Assembly: GCA_910579655.1 (NCBI GenBank)
Contig: CAJTVE010000016.1
Coordinates: forward strand, 1 to 49,491
Source: an uncultured Allobaculum sp.
GTDB taxonomy: Bacteria; Bacillota_I; Bacilli_A; Erysipelotrichales; Erysipelotrichaceae
Reading direction: 5' to 3'
Length of the DNA: 49,491 nt
Every line of letters starts with the position of its first letter. Position 1 is the stretch's first letter. Positions 26,359-35,157 of this stretch are shown one piece after another. The notes below the pieces were generated by a model. That model made no database searches. It was not told where the DNA came from and saw only the letters and a list, made by a program, of their open reading frames with translations. The position numbers and the translations under genes were made by a program.

Positions 26359-27228
26359 CTAGGCTTCAGACTCCATTTTTTCGAAGTAAGGTTTCAGGTT
26401 TGCATCCGGGTCTTTATACGGAATGATCCTGCCCTCTTTGGATGTGGCAACAACCGTCAGACCTGGCCCATGGCCGGAAGTAAAGGAATCAGAATGAACA
26501 ACGACGCCAATGGTTACCGCCCCTTTTTTGTAATGCGGGCCATAGGTGCTGTCATGATCAAGGACAGCAACAAAATCACCAAAGCGAAGGTCATTGAGAC
26601 CAAACTGTTCGTTGGCTTCTGGATCCTGAGTCATGATGTCATAATCACCGGACATCATGGTCGAAGAACCAAGACCGCTGCCCATTAAGAAGGCTGGAAT
26701 CACCGTAACAACCGGGAAGTGCACATTGCCTTCTTCATCGATTTCAAGATCCATGGCCTCTAACAGATTGGGATCGATATTCATCCAGAAAACGTCTGGG
26801 GCTTCTGGCGTTTTTAATCCCTGACCAAGGGTGCGGATCAGAAAATTTTCGGTTCCTTCCATTTGATCCAGGTCTTCTGGATCAAAATACGCCATGCAGT
26901 GCTCAATGCCGCCATGCGTTCCCGTTACCCGGCCTTTGGCTCCTTTAGCCGGGCCAGAAATGCAGGTGACCGGGTTGCCGATGCAGGAGAAAGTCTGTAC
27001 CGCTGCATTTTTGGCACTGTCAGCGTTGGCCATGGAAACCCCTGGTTCCACATGGTCGCCAGCCAGATTCATGCATTTGTCGCCAATCGCATGCGAATAG
27101 GTGATCCCGCCAACCGCAATGGTAATCCGGGCCCGGCCATCATAGCCGCCGCGATACTTTGGGCTTGCGGGATGATCCACGCTGGCATTGACAGCCATTT
27201 CAACTAACTGATCACGATTCATTTCCAT
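26359..27228 (-). CDS. DUF4438 protein of unknown function
   Basis: 289 residues matching the DUF4438 family, with IAVGGITYSHAIGDKCMNLAGDH early, a central GGIEHCMAYF and the late GDYDIMTQD and DLRFGDFVAVLDHD motifs. No signal or membrane segment. The role of the family is not known. AGAGGAA lies 8 nt before the ATG. It sits one base from priA and is likely the first gene of the priA-rsmB transcript. Confidence 0.75.
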   Translation of the reverse strand: MEMNRDQLVEMAVNASVDHPASPKYRGGYDGRARITIAVGGITYSHAIGDKCMNLAGDHVEPGVSMANADSAKNAAVQTFSCIGNPVTCISGPAKGAKGRVTGTHGGIEHCMAYFDPEDLDQMEGTENFLIRTLGQGLKTPEAPDVFWMNIDPNLLEAMDLEIDEEGNVHFPVVTVIPAFLMGSGLGSSTMMSGDYDIMTQDPEANEQFGLNDLRFGDFVAVLDHDSTYGPHYKKGAVTIGVVVHSDSFTSGHGPGLTVVATSKEGRIIPYKDPDANLKPYFEKMESEA

Positions 27229-27514
27229 AGTGAAGTTCCTCTCTTTCTTGTTTGTCTTTCTTCTTGTTTGTCTTTCCTTTTGTCTGGTCTGTCTGCGGGT
27301 ATTTCTTGTTTACAGACAGCACTTTAATTCTGAATGACTCGATCTGCTTTCTGCTCAAGGCTTCCAGCGTTTTTCCTTTGCTGGATTTCTTCTGGCATTC
27401 TTCTGTGATTTTACTTTCTCGTTTCTGGATCCTGACGTAAGGAATGGGAGTCTTGCGTGATTTAAGCGAATCTTTATGTCATTTTTAAAATCTTTCAGTT
27501 CTGGTATTTTGATC
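27229..27514. other. Intergenic region TrmH-DUF4438
   Basis: About 285 bp, strongly pyrimidine-rich on the plus strand (long TTTC runs). I see no gene and no clear terminator. A promoter for the DUF4438-priA transcript probably lies here but I cannot place it. Confidence 0.4.
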
Positions 27515-28270
27515 TTACTCACTTTCCTTTACACTCGATACATGCAAAGGATCAATTCCATATTCACGCGTCCAGGCAAAGCCAAAAACGGCTGCCGCGC
27601 TGACACTGTCCAGCGCGTTTCTGAATTCGCGCCCATACGGAATATAGATATGTTGATCTGAAGCATACAGAATGCGTGAACTCAATCCCCGCATTGCTCC
27701 GCCAATCGCCAGCAGCACATCTTCTGGTAAGGTGGTATCGAACAGGCTGATGGCGCCATCATCTCGGGCAGCCGCATAAATCGACCGTCCCTGAATCTGG
27801 GCAGCGCGGATGAGCTGTTCGTCTTTTTCAATCGTCACGATGGGCAGTCTTTCCCATGCGCCGGCAGAAGAGCGAAGCAGAATTGAAGTTGCACTCGACC
27901 AGTCACGCTTCTGGATAATCATCAGCGAAGCTCCAGCTGCATAGAGGGAGCGGGCGATGCTGCCAAGATTATACGGATCTTCTACGCCGCTGATATAGAC
28001 GACAAGGCCATTCAAGGGGATATCCTCTTCTAAAGAAGGCAGTTCGCGGCTTTCGGTTCGAAGAATGACGCCACCATGAGCGGGCGCTAAGGCGTCCATC
28101 TCTTCTTTGGAAGACATGGTAACGGGAATGCCTTGCTTTTTGGCAATGGCAATCAGATAACCAATGTCTTTCGATCGTTTTTTAGGGTTTACCAGCAGTT
28201 CAAAAGCCTTGCGTTTATGGCATTCAAGAACTGCTTTAACGGAAATTGTTCCGGAAATAATTGTGTCCAT
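27515..28270 (-). CDS. TrmH/SpoU-family RNA 2'-O-methyltransferase
   Basis: 251 residues. SPOUT fold with VVYISGVEDPYNLGSIARSLYAAG (motif 1), a central SSAGAWERLPI and the C-terminal LAIGGAMRGLSSRIL and ASDQHIYIPYGREFRNALDSVSAAAV (motifs 2 and 3). The knot motifs deviate from the usual GxExxG / NVSVA pattern, so the target RNA cannot be told. The ATG at 28270 fits the family but lacks a good ribosome site; a TTG at 28306 with AGGA 7 nt upstream would add 12 residues. It is divergent from the permease gene. Confidence 0.8.
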   Translation of the reverse strand: MDTIISGTISVKAVLECHKRKAFELLVNPKKRSKDIGYLIAIAKKQGIPVTMSSKEEMDALAPAHGGVILRTESRELPSLEEDIPLNGLVVYISGVEDPYNLGSIARSLYAAGASLMIIQKRDWSSATSILLRSSAGAWERLPIVTIEKDEQLIRAAQIQGRSIYAAARDDGAISLFDTTLPEDVLLAIGGAMRGLSSRILYASDQHIYIPYGREFRNALDSVSAAAVFGFAWTREYGIDPLHVSSVKESE

Positions 28271-28350
28271 AGGACTATTTGAGCCTTTTTCAAACGGACT
28301 TGTCAAGTGACAGTCCTGGAAGGATCAATAAAGAAACAAGGGGTTAAAAA

Positions 28351-29553
28351 ATGAAATTTGATTTAAAAAATCCCATTCAGCGCAAGATCTTCATTTACTC
28401 GACTTCGCTGATTATCGGAATTATCGCTTTTCTGATTCTGACACGGGTCAATGATCTGATCCACTTTCTGGGAACTGTCGTTTCTCTGCTTGCACCATTT
28501 CTGATCGGATTCGGGCTGGCCTTTTTACTGGATGGGCCGGTTAACTGGATTTCAAATCGACTGATGAGTTTTGGAATTCTGGAGAAAAAGGCTCGATCGA
28601 TGTCGATTCTGATCGTTGTCATTCTGTTTATTCTGTTTATTTTCTTCACCTTCTGGGTCATGATTCCATCCCTGCTGGATTCCATCCGGGTATTTGTTTC
28701 CAACTTTTCAGGCTATTCAAGGTCTTTTGAAGCCAATCTCGAAAAGCTCGCCGTCAAATACAATCTGGATGTTTCGGCGATTGTCACCTACCTGCAAAGC
28801 CTGGATCTTGCCGGCATGCTTCGCAACTATGTGCAGTCTTCCATGACCAAAGTGATGTCCTACTCCATGAATGTCATCCACTGGACAGCCAATCTGGTGA
28901 TCGCGATAGCGGCAGCTGTCTATATGATTATGGATAAGGAAAACCTCCTCCATGCCGGCAAAGTCATGAGCTATGCCTTTCTGGGCCGGAAAAACGGCAA
29001 CTTCTTACAGATTTATATGATGGATGCCAAAAATATTTTCCAGCAGTACATTGTCGGCAACATCATGGACTCCGTCATTGTCGGATTCATCACCTGGTTT
29101 GGCTGTACCCTGTTTGGCTTTCCTTACACCCCAATGATTGGTCTGATCGTCGGAATCACCAACATCATTCCCGTCTTCGGTCCGTTTTTGGGTGCCATTC
29201 CGGTCTGCCTGCTCTTATTTCTCATTAAGCCAATGGATGCTTTGATCTTTGCGATCTTCATCCTGATCGTTCAGCAGGTGGATGGCAACGTCCTCAAGCC
29301 ATTGATTTTAGGCGACAAGCTGGGCATCTCCGGCTTCTGGATTCTGTTCTCTGTTTCTGTTGGCGGCGCCCTGTTTGGGGTGATTGGCATGTTTCTGGGC
29401 GTGCCCGTCTTTGCCCTCATTTACGAGGGTCTCAAAGACCTGACCACCCTGCAGCTCAAGGACCGGCATCTGGTCATTTCTGACTCAGCCTCGATTGTCG
29501 ACGATGAAGAAATCGAAAAAATCCCAGATCACTCTTCTTCGCCTGCATCCTGA
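28351..29553 (+). CDS. AI-2E-family transporter (YtvI/PerM-like permease)
   Basis: 400 residues. About eight membrane segments in the AI-2E exporter/PF01594 layout: a pair at the N-terminus, a hydrophilic middle (about 125-195), then four or more, with GNIMDSVIVGFITWFGC and the family GITNIIPVFGPFLGAIP and VQQVDGNVLKPLILG motifs. Family members are reported as permeases for diverse small solutes; the AI-2 role is not general. The single-gene plus-strand transcript has its own terminator. Confidence 0.85.
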   Translation: MKFDLKNPIQRKIFIYSTSLIIGIIAFLILTRVNDLIHFLGTVVSLLAPFLIGFGLAFLLDGPVNWISNRLMSFGILEKKARSMSILIVVILFILFIFFTFWVMIPSLLDSIRVFVSNFSGYSRSFEANLEKLAVKYNLDVSAIVTYLQSLDLAGMLRNYVQSSMTKVMSYSMNVIHWTANLVIAIAAAVYMIMDKENLLHAGKVMSYAFLGRKNGNFLQIYMMDAKNIFQQYIVGNIMDSVIVGFITWFGCTLFGFPYTPMIGLIVGITNIIPVFGPFLGAIPVCLLLFLIKPMDALIFAIFILIVQQVDGNVLKPLILGDKLGISGFWILFSVSVGGALFGVIGMFLGVPVFALIYEGLKDLTTLQLKDRHLVISDSASIVDDEEIEKIPDHSSSPAS

Positions 29554-29588
29554 AACAGGGCAAATTCCCTTCCTTTCTTTGACTTCAA

Positions 29589-29615
29589 GTCAGCCTGTCA
29601 TCGGCTGGCTTTTTT
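29589..29615 (+). terminator. Terminator of the AI-2E-family gene
   Basis: GTCAGCC-TGTCATC-GGCTGGC followed by TTTTTT, 35 bp after the stop. Confidence 0.85.
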
Positions 29616-29682
29616 CTTTGTCTGGGTGATCGAACCGCAAAAGGGGAGGTCCGTCGATCTTTCCCACTGAAAAGAAAAATAT

Positions 29683-29723
29683 CCTTCTGGTTCTGAAAAT
29701 ATACCCTTCACAGAACCAGAAGG
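29683..29723 (-). terminator. Terminator of the thiamine salvage operon
   Basis: CCTTCTGGTTCTG (29683-29695) and CAGAACCAGAAGG (29711-29723) form a perfect 13-bp stem. On the minus strand it is followed by ATATTTTTC. It lies 40 bp after the cytX stop. Confidence 0.8.
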
Positions 29724-29762
29724 AAAAAGAAAATTTGAATTTTAAAAAAACAGAAATCAGCC

Positions 29763-30962
29763 TCAGCTGCCAGCAGAGGTCGAATGTGCAAGTTCATGAT
29801 CGGATTCAGGCTGTGGTTTCCAGACTTTCGCAAAAGCCAGGCATAAGACAATCGTCAGTGCCATATCCGGGATTGTTGAACCCAATGGCGTATCCACATG
29901 CATCAGAATCCGATAGGCAATAAAGCCAGTCAGCCAGAGAATCAGGTTTTTCCAGCAGAAGTTTTCTTTAGACCGATCCGTTTTCAAAAGGAAGAAATCG
30001 GCAATCTGGATGGCAATCATCGGGGCAAAAACCGAACCGATCAGATACAGAAAGTCAGTAATATCCGTAATGGGAAAACAGATCGCACAAACCATCCCTG
30101 CAGCGCCAACAAGCAAAGCGGACTTTTTGACATCCAGTCTGGTTGTCATAGCATTTGCGGAAACACCCGCTGAATAGGCATCCAGAAAGGTTGTCGTCAC
30201 AGTTGAGAAAACGATGATGACAAGACCGATCACGCCAAGACCGGCTTTGAGAATGATCTGGTCAATATCGTACTGACCAGTAAAGACTGCTGTTCCCAGG
30301 CCGATCGCATACATCCAGATACTGATCAGACCATAGCTGATGGCACTAATAGCGCTGGCTTTGACAGGATGATCGGCTTCCTGGGTATAGTCGCTGATTA
30401 AAGGCAGCCAGGAAAGCGGCATGGCAATGGAAAGCTCAATGCCCGCGCCAAAGGACATCACTTCGTTGGCAGAAATTTCAGGTGCGGGATTGCGGGCAAT
30501 GACAAAGCTCAACACAATCGTCAAAAGAAGCAGGGCCGAGATCGCAATGGTATTCAGCTTGCCAAGATTTTGCAGACCAATCGCAATCCAGAGCAGAATC
30601 AGTCCGCCAATAATCAGGCAATAGACCGCATTAGAAACCGGAAAAATTCCCTGGGCAGCCAGGGCCCCATCATAAATCATGATGGCGGTCCATCCGGCAA
30701 GCTGCACAATATTCAGAAAGGAAAATAACAGACTTCCTTTGCTTCCAAAACTCGAACGGACACTTTCCATCGCACTTTTATGCTGGCTGCCGCCAATGAC
30801 ACCAGCCAGAAATAACAAAAAGCAGCCCACCAGATGGCCAAGAAGAATAGCAGCCATCCCGCGGCCAAAGCCAAGGGGGGCCAGGGACATTCCGGTCAGG
30901 ATTTCTGCGATGGAAAGGCCGGCGCCAAACCAGAGCAGAGCGTGTTCGTAGGATTTTTTCAT
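29763..30962 (-). CDS. cytX: Hydroxymethylpyrimidine transporter of the NCS1 family
   Basis: 399 residues with about twelve membrane segments. N-terminal LWFGAGLSIAEILTGMSLAPLGFGRG is typical of CytX, the NCS1-family permease predicted to import hydroxymethylpyrimidine (HMP). Its ATG overlaps the thiD TGA as ATGA. Transport of HMP next to the HMP(-P) kinase ThiD, under a TPP riboswitch, supports the substrate (context inference). Confidence 0.88.
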   Translation of the reverse strand: MKKSYEHALLWFGAGLSIAEILTGMSLAPLGFGRGMAAILLGHLVGCFLLFLAGVIGGSQHKSAMESVRSSFGSKGSLLFSFLNIVQLAGWTAIMIYDGALAAQGIFPVSNAVYCLIIGGLILLWIAIGLQNLGKLNTIAISALLLLTIVLSFVIARNPAPEISANEVMSFGAGIELSIAMPLSWLPLISDYTQEADHPVKASAISAISYGLISIWMYAIGLGTAVFTGQYDIDQIILKAGLGVIGLVIIVFSTVTTTFLDAYSAGVSANAMTTRLDVKKSALLVGAAGMVCAICFPITDITDFLYLIGSVFAPMIAIQIADFFLLKTDRSKENFCWKNLILWLTGFIAYRILMHVDTPLGSTIPDMALTIVLCLAFAKVWKPQPESDHELAHSTSAGS

Positions 30963-31774
30963 ACATCCTCCTGATCGCGCGAAGCAAACTGGCCGGTCAG
31001 TTCAAAGCCATGATCAACTGGTCCATGCGATCTTCCCAGATCCAGTCCGGCTTCCAGTGCCCCAGAAAGATACGCTTTGGCCCGCTGAATGGATTGTTCC
31101 AGACTGTATCCTTTTGCCAGATTGGAAGCAATCGCACTCGAAAGCGTGCAGCCCGTTCCATGGGTGTTGTCAGTATCAATCCGGCGGCCTTCAAACCAGT
31201 GCAGGGTTTTACCATCAAAAAGCAGATCATTGGCCTCATGAATCGCATGGCCGCCTTTGACTAAGACAGGGGTGTTCCAGCGATCGTAAATGGCTCTGGC
31301 CGCTTTTTCCATCTCAGTCTGGCTGGTAATTGAAAAGCCGCAGAGAATTTCAGATTCAGGGATGTTTGGCGTAATAAGACTGGCCAGCGGGAACAGTTGG
31401 CTTTGTAAAGTTTCTATCGCATCCTGTTCAATCAGCAGCGATCCACTGGTCGCCGCCATCACGGGATCAAGCACAATATTTTCAGCTTGATGAAATTTGA
31501 GCCGCTCGGCAATGGTTTCGATTAAAGGCTTGCTGGAAACCATCCCAATCTTGACTGCATCCGGCCGGATGTCTTCGAAGACCATATCGATCTGATCCGC
31601 CAGAAATTCCGGACTCACCGGATAAATACTGCGCACGCCCGTTGTATTCTGGGCGGTCAGTGCGGCAAACGCACTCATCCCATAAACGCCGTTGGCAAGC
31701 ATTGTCTTTAAATCTGCCTGTACGCCAGCGCCTCCGCTGGAATCCGATCCAGCGATTGTTAATGCTTTAAACAT
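30959..31774 (-). CDS. thiD: Hydroxymethylpyrimidine/phosphomethylpyrimidine kinase
   Basis: 271 residues. It phosphorylates HMP to HMP-P and HMP-PP. Ribokinase fold with AGSDSSGGAGVQADLKT at the start, VLDPVMAATSG in the middle and the catalytic GTGCTLSSAIASNLA anion hole. The GGGAGGAAAATATG start region is clear. It is coupled to cytX by a 4-nt overlap; about 220 bp without a gene separate it from thiE. Confidence 0.93.
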   Translation of the reverse strand: MFKALTIAGSDSSGGAGVQADLKTMLANGVYGMSAFAALTAQNTTGVRSIYPVSPEFLADQIDMVFEDIRPDAVKIGMVSSKPLIETIAERLKFHQAENIVLDPVMAATSGSLLIEQDAIETLQSQLFPLASLITPNIPESEILCGFSITSQTEMEKAARAIYDRWNTPVLVKGGHAIHEANDLLFDGKTLHWFEGRRIDTDNTHGTGCTLSSAIASNLAKGYSLEQSIQRAKAYLSGALEAGLDLGRSHGPVDHGFELTGQFASRDQEDV

Positions 31775-31994
31775 ATTTTCCTCCCTGTATGCATTCTTTT
31801 TTTAAGCGATTCAAGGCGGTGCCCTCAATGAACCGCTGCTCCTACGCCCTATCCAAGGCGAAAATGAACTGTAACCTAAAAGCAACTCAAACAATCATTC
31901 CCTGCCAGAGCTTCTTTTCAAGGCAGTCTGGCTTTGTGATCAGCTGTTTGCGCTTTTGGTGGCTTTGATAGCTGGTTCTTCTGTCTTTTTGGCA

Positions 31995-32639
31995 TTACTT
32001 TGCCTGAAGGTCCATTCCATCGAGTTTTGCGATCAGTTTCTGGCAGGCTTTCGTGATATCCGGCTGACCAAAAATGCCATGAATAATTGCCGGCCCAGCC
32101 ATCCCGGTCTTTTCCAGCTTGGGCAGGGTATCCAGATCGATCCCGCCAATTCCAACCACTGGGATCGGGACAGATTTACAGATGGCTTTGAATGTCTCAA
32201 TGGGCAATGTGGTGACATCAAATTTGGATGAAGTGGCAAACAATGCCCCGCTTCCCAGATAATCAGCGCCATCTTTCCACGCCTGCACGGCTTCTTCAAC
32301 CGAATGGGCGGAAATGCCAATGATCAGATCGCCGGCTTTCTGGCGGGCGGTTTTTAAGTCCAGGTCTTCCTGACCCAGATGAACACCATCGGCATGGACT
32401 TTCAGAGCAATATCGAGATCATCATTGATGATCAGCGGCACATGATGCTGGTGGCAGACTCTGGCCAGTTCTCTGGCTGCATTGAGAAAAGTTTCGCGAT
32501 CCTTGTTTTTTTCTCTGAGCTGAATGCAGGTTGCCCCGCCTGCAATGGCCTGTTCGACCTGTTGGGCCAGGCTGAGTTCAGGATGGGCATCAGGATCCGT
32601 CAGGGCATAAAGCTTTAATGTTTCCGGTAAAATTCGCAT
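31995..32639 (-). CDS. thiE: Thiamine-phosphate synthase
   Basis: 214 residues. It joins HMP-PP and thiazole phosphate to thiamine phosphate. Visible: LYALTDPDAH, CIQLREKNKDRE, INDDLDIALKVHADGVHLGQEDL, IGISAHS and GSGALFATSSK. No ribosome site lies at the ATG 32639. A strong AGGAGG is 62 nt upstream and precedes an ATG (32691) in a different frame that overlaps the thiE start, so thiE is probably coupled to that mini-frame, or an indel separates two parts of one N-terminus. Confidence 0.9.
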   Translation of the reverse strand: MRILPETLKLYALTDPDAHPELSLAQQVEQAIAGGATCIQLREKNKDRETFLNAARELARVCHQHHVPLIINDDLDIALKVHADGVHLGQEDLDLKTARQKAGDLIIGISAHSVEEAVQAWKDGADYLGSGALFATSSKFDVTTLPIETFKAICKSVPIPVVGIGGIDLDTLPKLEKTGMAGPAIIHGIFGQPDITKACQKLIAKLDGMDLQAK

Positions 32640-32691
32640 TCGTTTTGCGGCAGGAGCGAAACGGATCCGAGAATGGATCTGCTTTACTCAT
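32590..32691 (-). CDS. Mini reading frame overlapping the thiE start
   Basis: A 33-residue frame starting MSKADPFSDPF with AGGAGG 9 nt upstream. The thiE ATG lies inside it in the other frame (one base off). No similarity recognised. It may be a coupling leader for thiE. A one-base deletion near 32642 would instead fuse it to thiE. Confidence 0.35.
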   Translation of the reverse strand: MSKADPFSDPFRSCRKTNANFTGNIKALCPDGS

Positions 32692-32994
32692 GCCGCGCTT
32701 CCTCCTTCCCATTGGTAGTTCTCTGATTTTAGTTATTGTCTGATTTCTGTTTGGTTTTCCTTCTCTGTTCTTCTATTTCTTTGTTCCTCTCTTCTTTCCT
32801 TCTCTTTTTTGTCCTTGACTTGGGGTACATTTCAACTTGGGGATACGCTTCATCTGTATCCGTATGGTTCAAATCTGTTCGCATTTCACTTCAGAGCTGA
32901 AGCAGGCACTGTTTCACTCCGCCTGATTCTGGTCGGATGCAGAGTAAGAGCAAAACCTGGCTGGGGATCATTCTGGAGAGTTTCAGGCGGCCTC
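32692..32994. other. Spacer between thiM and thiE
   Basis: About 300 bp without a recognised gene, pyrimidine-rich on the plus strand. The near-repeat CTTGGGGTAC/CTTGGGGATAC occurs near 32819-32845. No second THI-box is seen here. Confidence 0.4.
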
Positions 32995-33942
32995 CTATTT
33001 TGCCTGCACAATCGTGTATTTGGCCTGGCTTTGTAAACGATCAGGCTTTAGGGTGCTCAAAGCATCCAGCAGGCCAACCGTAAAGCTTCCACTTCCCTGG
33101 CCGGGCTGGAGTCTGGATCTGACCAGTTCGCCGCTGATGGACATACTCAGGACTGCCCAGGCACAGGCCTCCAGAAGCTGATCTCTGGCAACACAGGCGA
33201 TCGCGGCCACCATGGTCGTCAGTGCACAGCCCGTTCCGGTGACCTTGGAAAGCATCGGGGTGCCGTTTTCGATTTTGATGGTTGTTTTGCCATCGGTCAC
33301 ATAGTCAGTTTTGCCGCTGCAGACAATCACAGCCGATGTTTTGCGGGCCAGTGCCTCAATTTCGTGGACCAGATCAGTCTGACCAGAATTGGATGCAGGA
33401 AAACCGGAAGCAGACGGGTCCTCTTTGCCATCTTCTCTGGCATCAACACCTACATTGACGTAATCTGCATGGGCTAAAGCCATCAGTTCTGAATGATTTG
33501 CCCGGATGATTGCCGGATGCAAAGTTTCAATGACCTTTGATGCAAACTGTCGGCGAAAATCGGAACCGCCGCATCCGCATGGGTCCAGAACAATGATTCC
33601 GCCATGCGCATTCATTGCCTTGCCAGCTTCGAGCATGGCCTCCGTTTTGGCCAAAGAGAGCTGGCCTAAATTCAAAACCAGCGCATCACTGCCTGAACTG
33701 ATCTGGGCTGCTTCTTCGATGGCCTGGGCCATGACTGGTCTTGCGCCAATGGCCAGCAGGACATTGGCACACAGATTGATGCTCACCGCATTGGTAATGG
33801 TATGAACCAGCGGACTGCTTTCTTCAAGTCTCTGGAGCAGTAAGGCGGGCTGAAGTTTAAGCTGGTGCTGGATTTCAAGATTGGATCTGGATGACATAGG
33901 AAAGGCTTCTTCTTTCTTTACAATTTGCTTCCTTTTTCTCAT
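32995..33942 (-). CDS. thiM: Hydroxyethylthiazole kinase
   Basis: 315 residues. It phosphorylates the thiazole alcohol for ThiE. Visible: PLVHTITNAVSINLCANVLLAIGA, VLDPCGCGGSDFRR, RANHSELMAL and the catalytic VTGTGCALTTM. It is 40-45 residues longer than usual, from an N-terminal addition and a polar insert (DAREDGKEDPSASGFPAS) before the ribokinase core strand. The start could also be ATG 33897; both have weak ribosome sites. Confidence 0.92.
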   Translation of the reverse strand: MRKRKQIVKKEEAFPMSSRSNLEIQHQLKLQPALLLQRLEESSPLVHTITNAVSINLCANVLLAIGARPVMAQAIEEAAQISSGSDALVLNLGQLSLAKTEAMLEAGKAMNAHGGIIVLDPCGCGGSDFRRQFASKVIETLHPAIIRANHSELMALAHADYVNVGVDAREDGKEDPSASGFPASNSGQTDLVHEIEALARKTSAVIVCSGKTDYVTDGKTTIKIENGTPMLSKVTGTGCALTTMVAAIACVARDQLLEACAWAVLSMSISGELVRSRLQPGQGSGSFTVGLLDALSTLKPDRLQSQAKYTIVQAK

Positions 33943-33984
33943 TCTTCTTTTTTCATGAATTTGCTTGTTCTTGCATTGCAGCTC

Positions 33985-34503
33985 TTAGTTTTGAAGGCTG
34001 GTCTGGGCTCTGGCGATCACGCCGGCTTTTTGCAGGGCAATGAGGACGACAAAAGCAATCATTGCGCCAGCGGCTGTTGAAATCAGGAATGGGATGACGT
34101 AGGCATAAAATGCGATTGTCCCCGCATTCTGTCCCATGAGAAATACTGCGACTGGATAGGCACAAAGTCCGCCAAGAATACTGGTTCCAAAGACTTCGCC
34201 AATTAAAGCGGAAGAAATAGTCTTAAATCTGCGATAGAGAAGTCCCGAAAGCAGAGCACCAAACATACTGCCGGGAAAAGCCATCAGTGAACCCAGTCCC
34301 GTAGAGACCCGAATCAGGCTGGCACAGAAAGCAATGCCCACACTGTATCCCGGGCCAAGCAGGACGCTGGCCAGAATGTTGACCAGATGCTGGATGGGTG
34401 CGCATCTTGAGCCGAAAATCGGGAAGGAAAAGGTGCTTCCCGCTACCGCCAGCGCGCACAGTAAAGCAGCCTGGGCCAGTTTTCTTACGTTTGTCTGTTT
34501 CAT
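33985..34503 (-). CDS. thiW: ThiW-like thiazole ECF transporter S component
   Basis: 172 residues with about five or six membrane segments and an N-terminal basic stretch. It carries the ThiW-type FGSRCAPIQHLVNILASVLLGP segment and FPGSMFGALLSGLLYR, as in S components for thiamine precursors. It needs the shared EcfAAT module, not present in this window. The ATG at 34503 has AAGGAG 9 nt upstream and is preferred over ATG 34530. It is the first gene after the TPP riboswitch and directly upstream of thiM, which fits hydroxyethylthiazole uptake. Confidence 0.85.
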   Translation of the reverse strand: MKQTNVRKLAQAALLCALAVAGSTFSFPIFGSRCAPIQHLVNILASVLLGPGYSVGIAFCASLIRVSTGLGSLMAFPGSMFGALLSGLLYRRFKTISSALIGEVFGTSILGGLCAYPVAVFLMGQNAGTIAFYAYVIPFLISTAAGAMIAFVVLIALQKAGVIARAQTSLQN

Positions 34504-34656
34504 TTGTCTTTTCTCCTTCTTCGACGCCATCGTCGATCATTGTCGGTCAAGACTTAATGGTCTTTTCTCAAGCCAGACACATGGCCTCCCTCGCAAAAAG
34601 CTACAGATCCAGGGGGCTCGCCCTCAATCCGCCACGCTGCATCCTCCGTGGATGAA

Positions 34657-34691
34657 ATAAAAAAACAGAAGAGGCCTGGATGCGTCTTCTG
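34657..34691 (-). terminator. Attenuator terminator after the TPP riboswitch
   Basis: CAGAAGA - 12 nt - TCTTCTG followed by TTTTTTT on the minus strand, about 15 nt beyond the aptamer and 150 nt before thiW. It is the expression platform: TPP binding should favour it. Confidence 0.85.
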
Positions 34692-34705
34692 TCGTCGTTC
34701 GATCT

Positions 34706-34797
34706 TTCGCTTCCTCCGTCGGCATTATCCGCATCAGGTTTAAGGGTCGAAGGTTCCACCTTCCTCTCAGCCTGTTTACAAGCTCCCCTGTTTTCTT
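34706..34797 (-). ncRNA. TPP riboswitch (THI-box)
   Basis: On the minus strand the conserved order is present: GGGGAGC, CAGGCTGAGAGGAAGG, CGACCCTTAAACCTGATGC, GGATAATGCCGACGGAGGAAGC. These are the CUGAGA and ACCUGAU cores and the AUGCC-G-GGAAGC closing part of the THI-box. It leads the thiW-thiM-thiE-thiD-cytX operon, so high TPP should shut the operon off. Confidence 0.93.
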
Positions 34798-35157
34798 TTT
34801 CGTCATGATTATAGCTCAGTATGCATTGCAGTGCCCAGTATTTGGGAAAATGATGGTGTTTTTGTCAAAAATATTTCCAAAGAGCGGTTTCTTTCTTCAC
34901 TTCTCTGATCCTGCCCTCTCAAATCAACGGAAACAAAGAAGGATAAATTTTCATTTTTGATCAGTTGCAAAAAGAAGAGTCTGGCGATCATAAGTAACAT
35001 TCTCCAAAAATCCATCGCCAGTCCTGAAAAACCTGCATGGATCAGACCGGCTCATGTATACTAAGAGAGCCAGAAAACGCTTGTATTTAATTTAAAAAAT
35101 CTTATTTCGAATTGTCTTGCCGATCGAAACAAGAAGAATCAAGAAGGAGAAAATCGT
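34798..35157. other. Divergent promoter region (thi operon and acidic protein)
   Basis: Minus-strand TATAAT at 34808-34813 is a likely -10 for the riboswitch transcript, with a poor -35. A plus-strand TGTATACT at 35055-35062 may be the -10 of the gene at 35158. No gene is seen between them. Confidence 0.4.

Noticed and set aside
29627..29660. GATCGAACC sequence resembling a reverse-strand tRNA T-arm
   Set aside because: No cloverleaf around it; lies between two terminators.
31775..31994. Second riboswitch before thiD
   Set aside because: Contains a GCGGT/ACCGC hairpin and a GCGTAGG stretch but lacks the CUGAGA and ACCUGAU cores.
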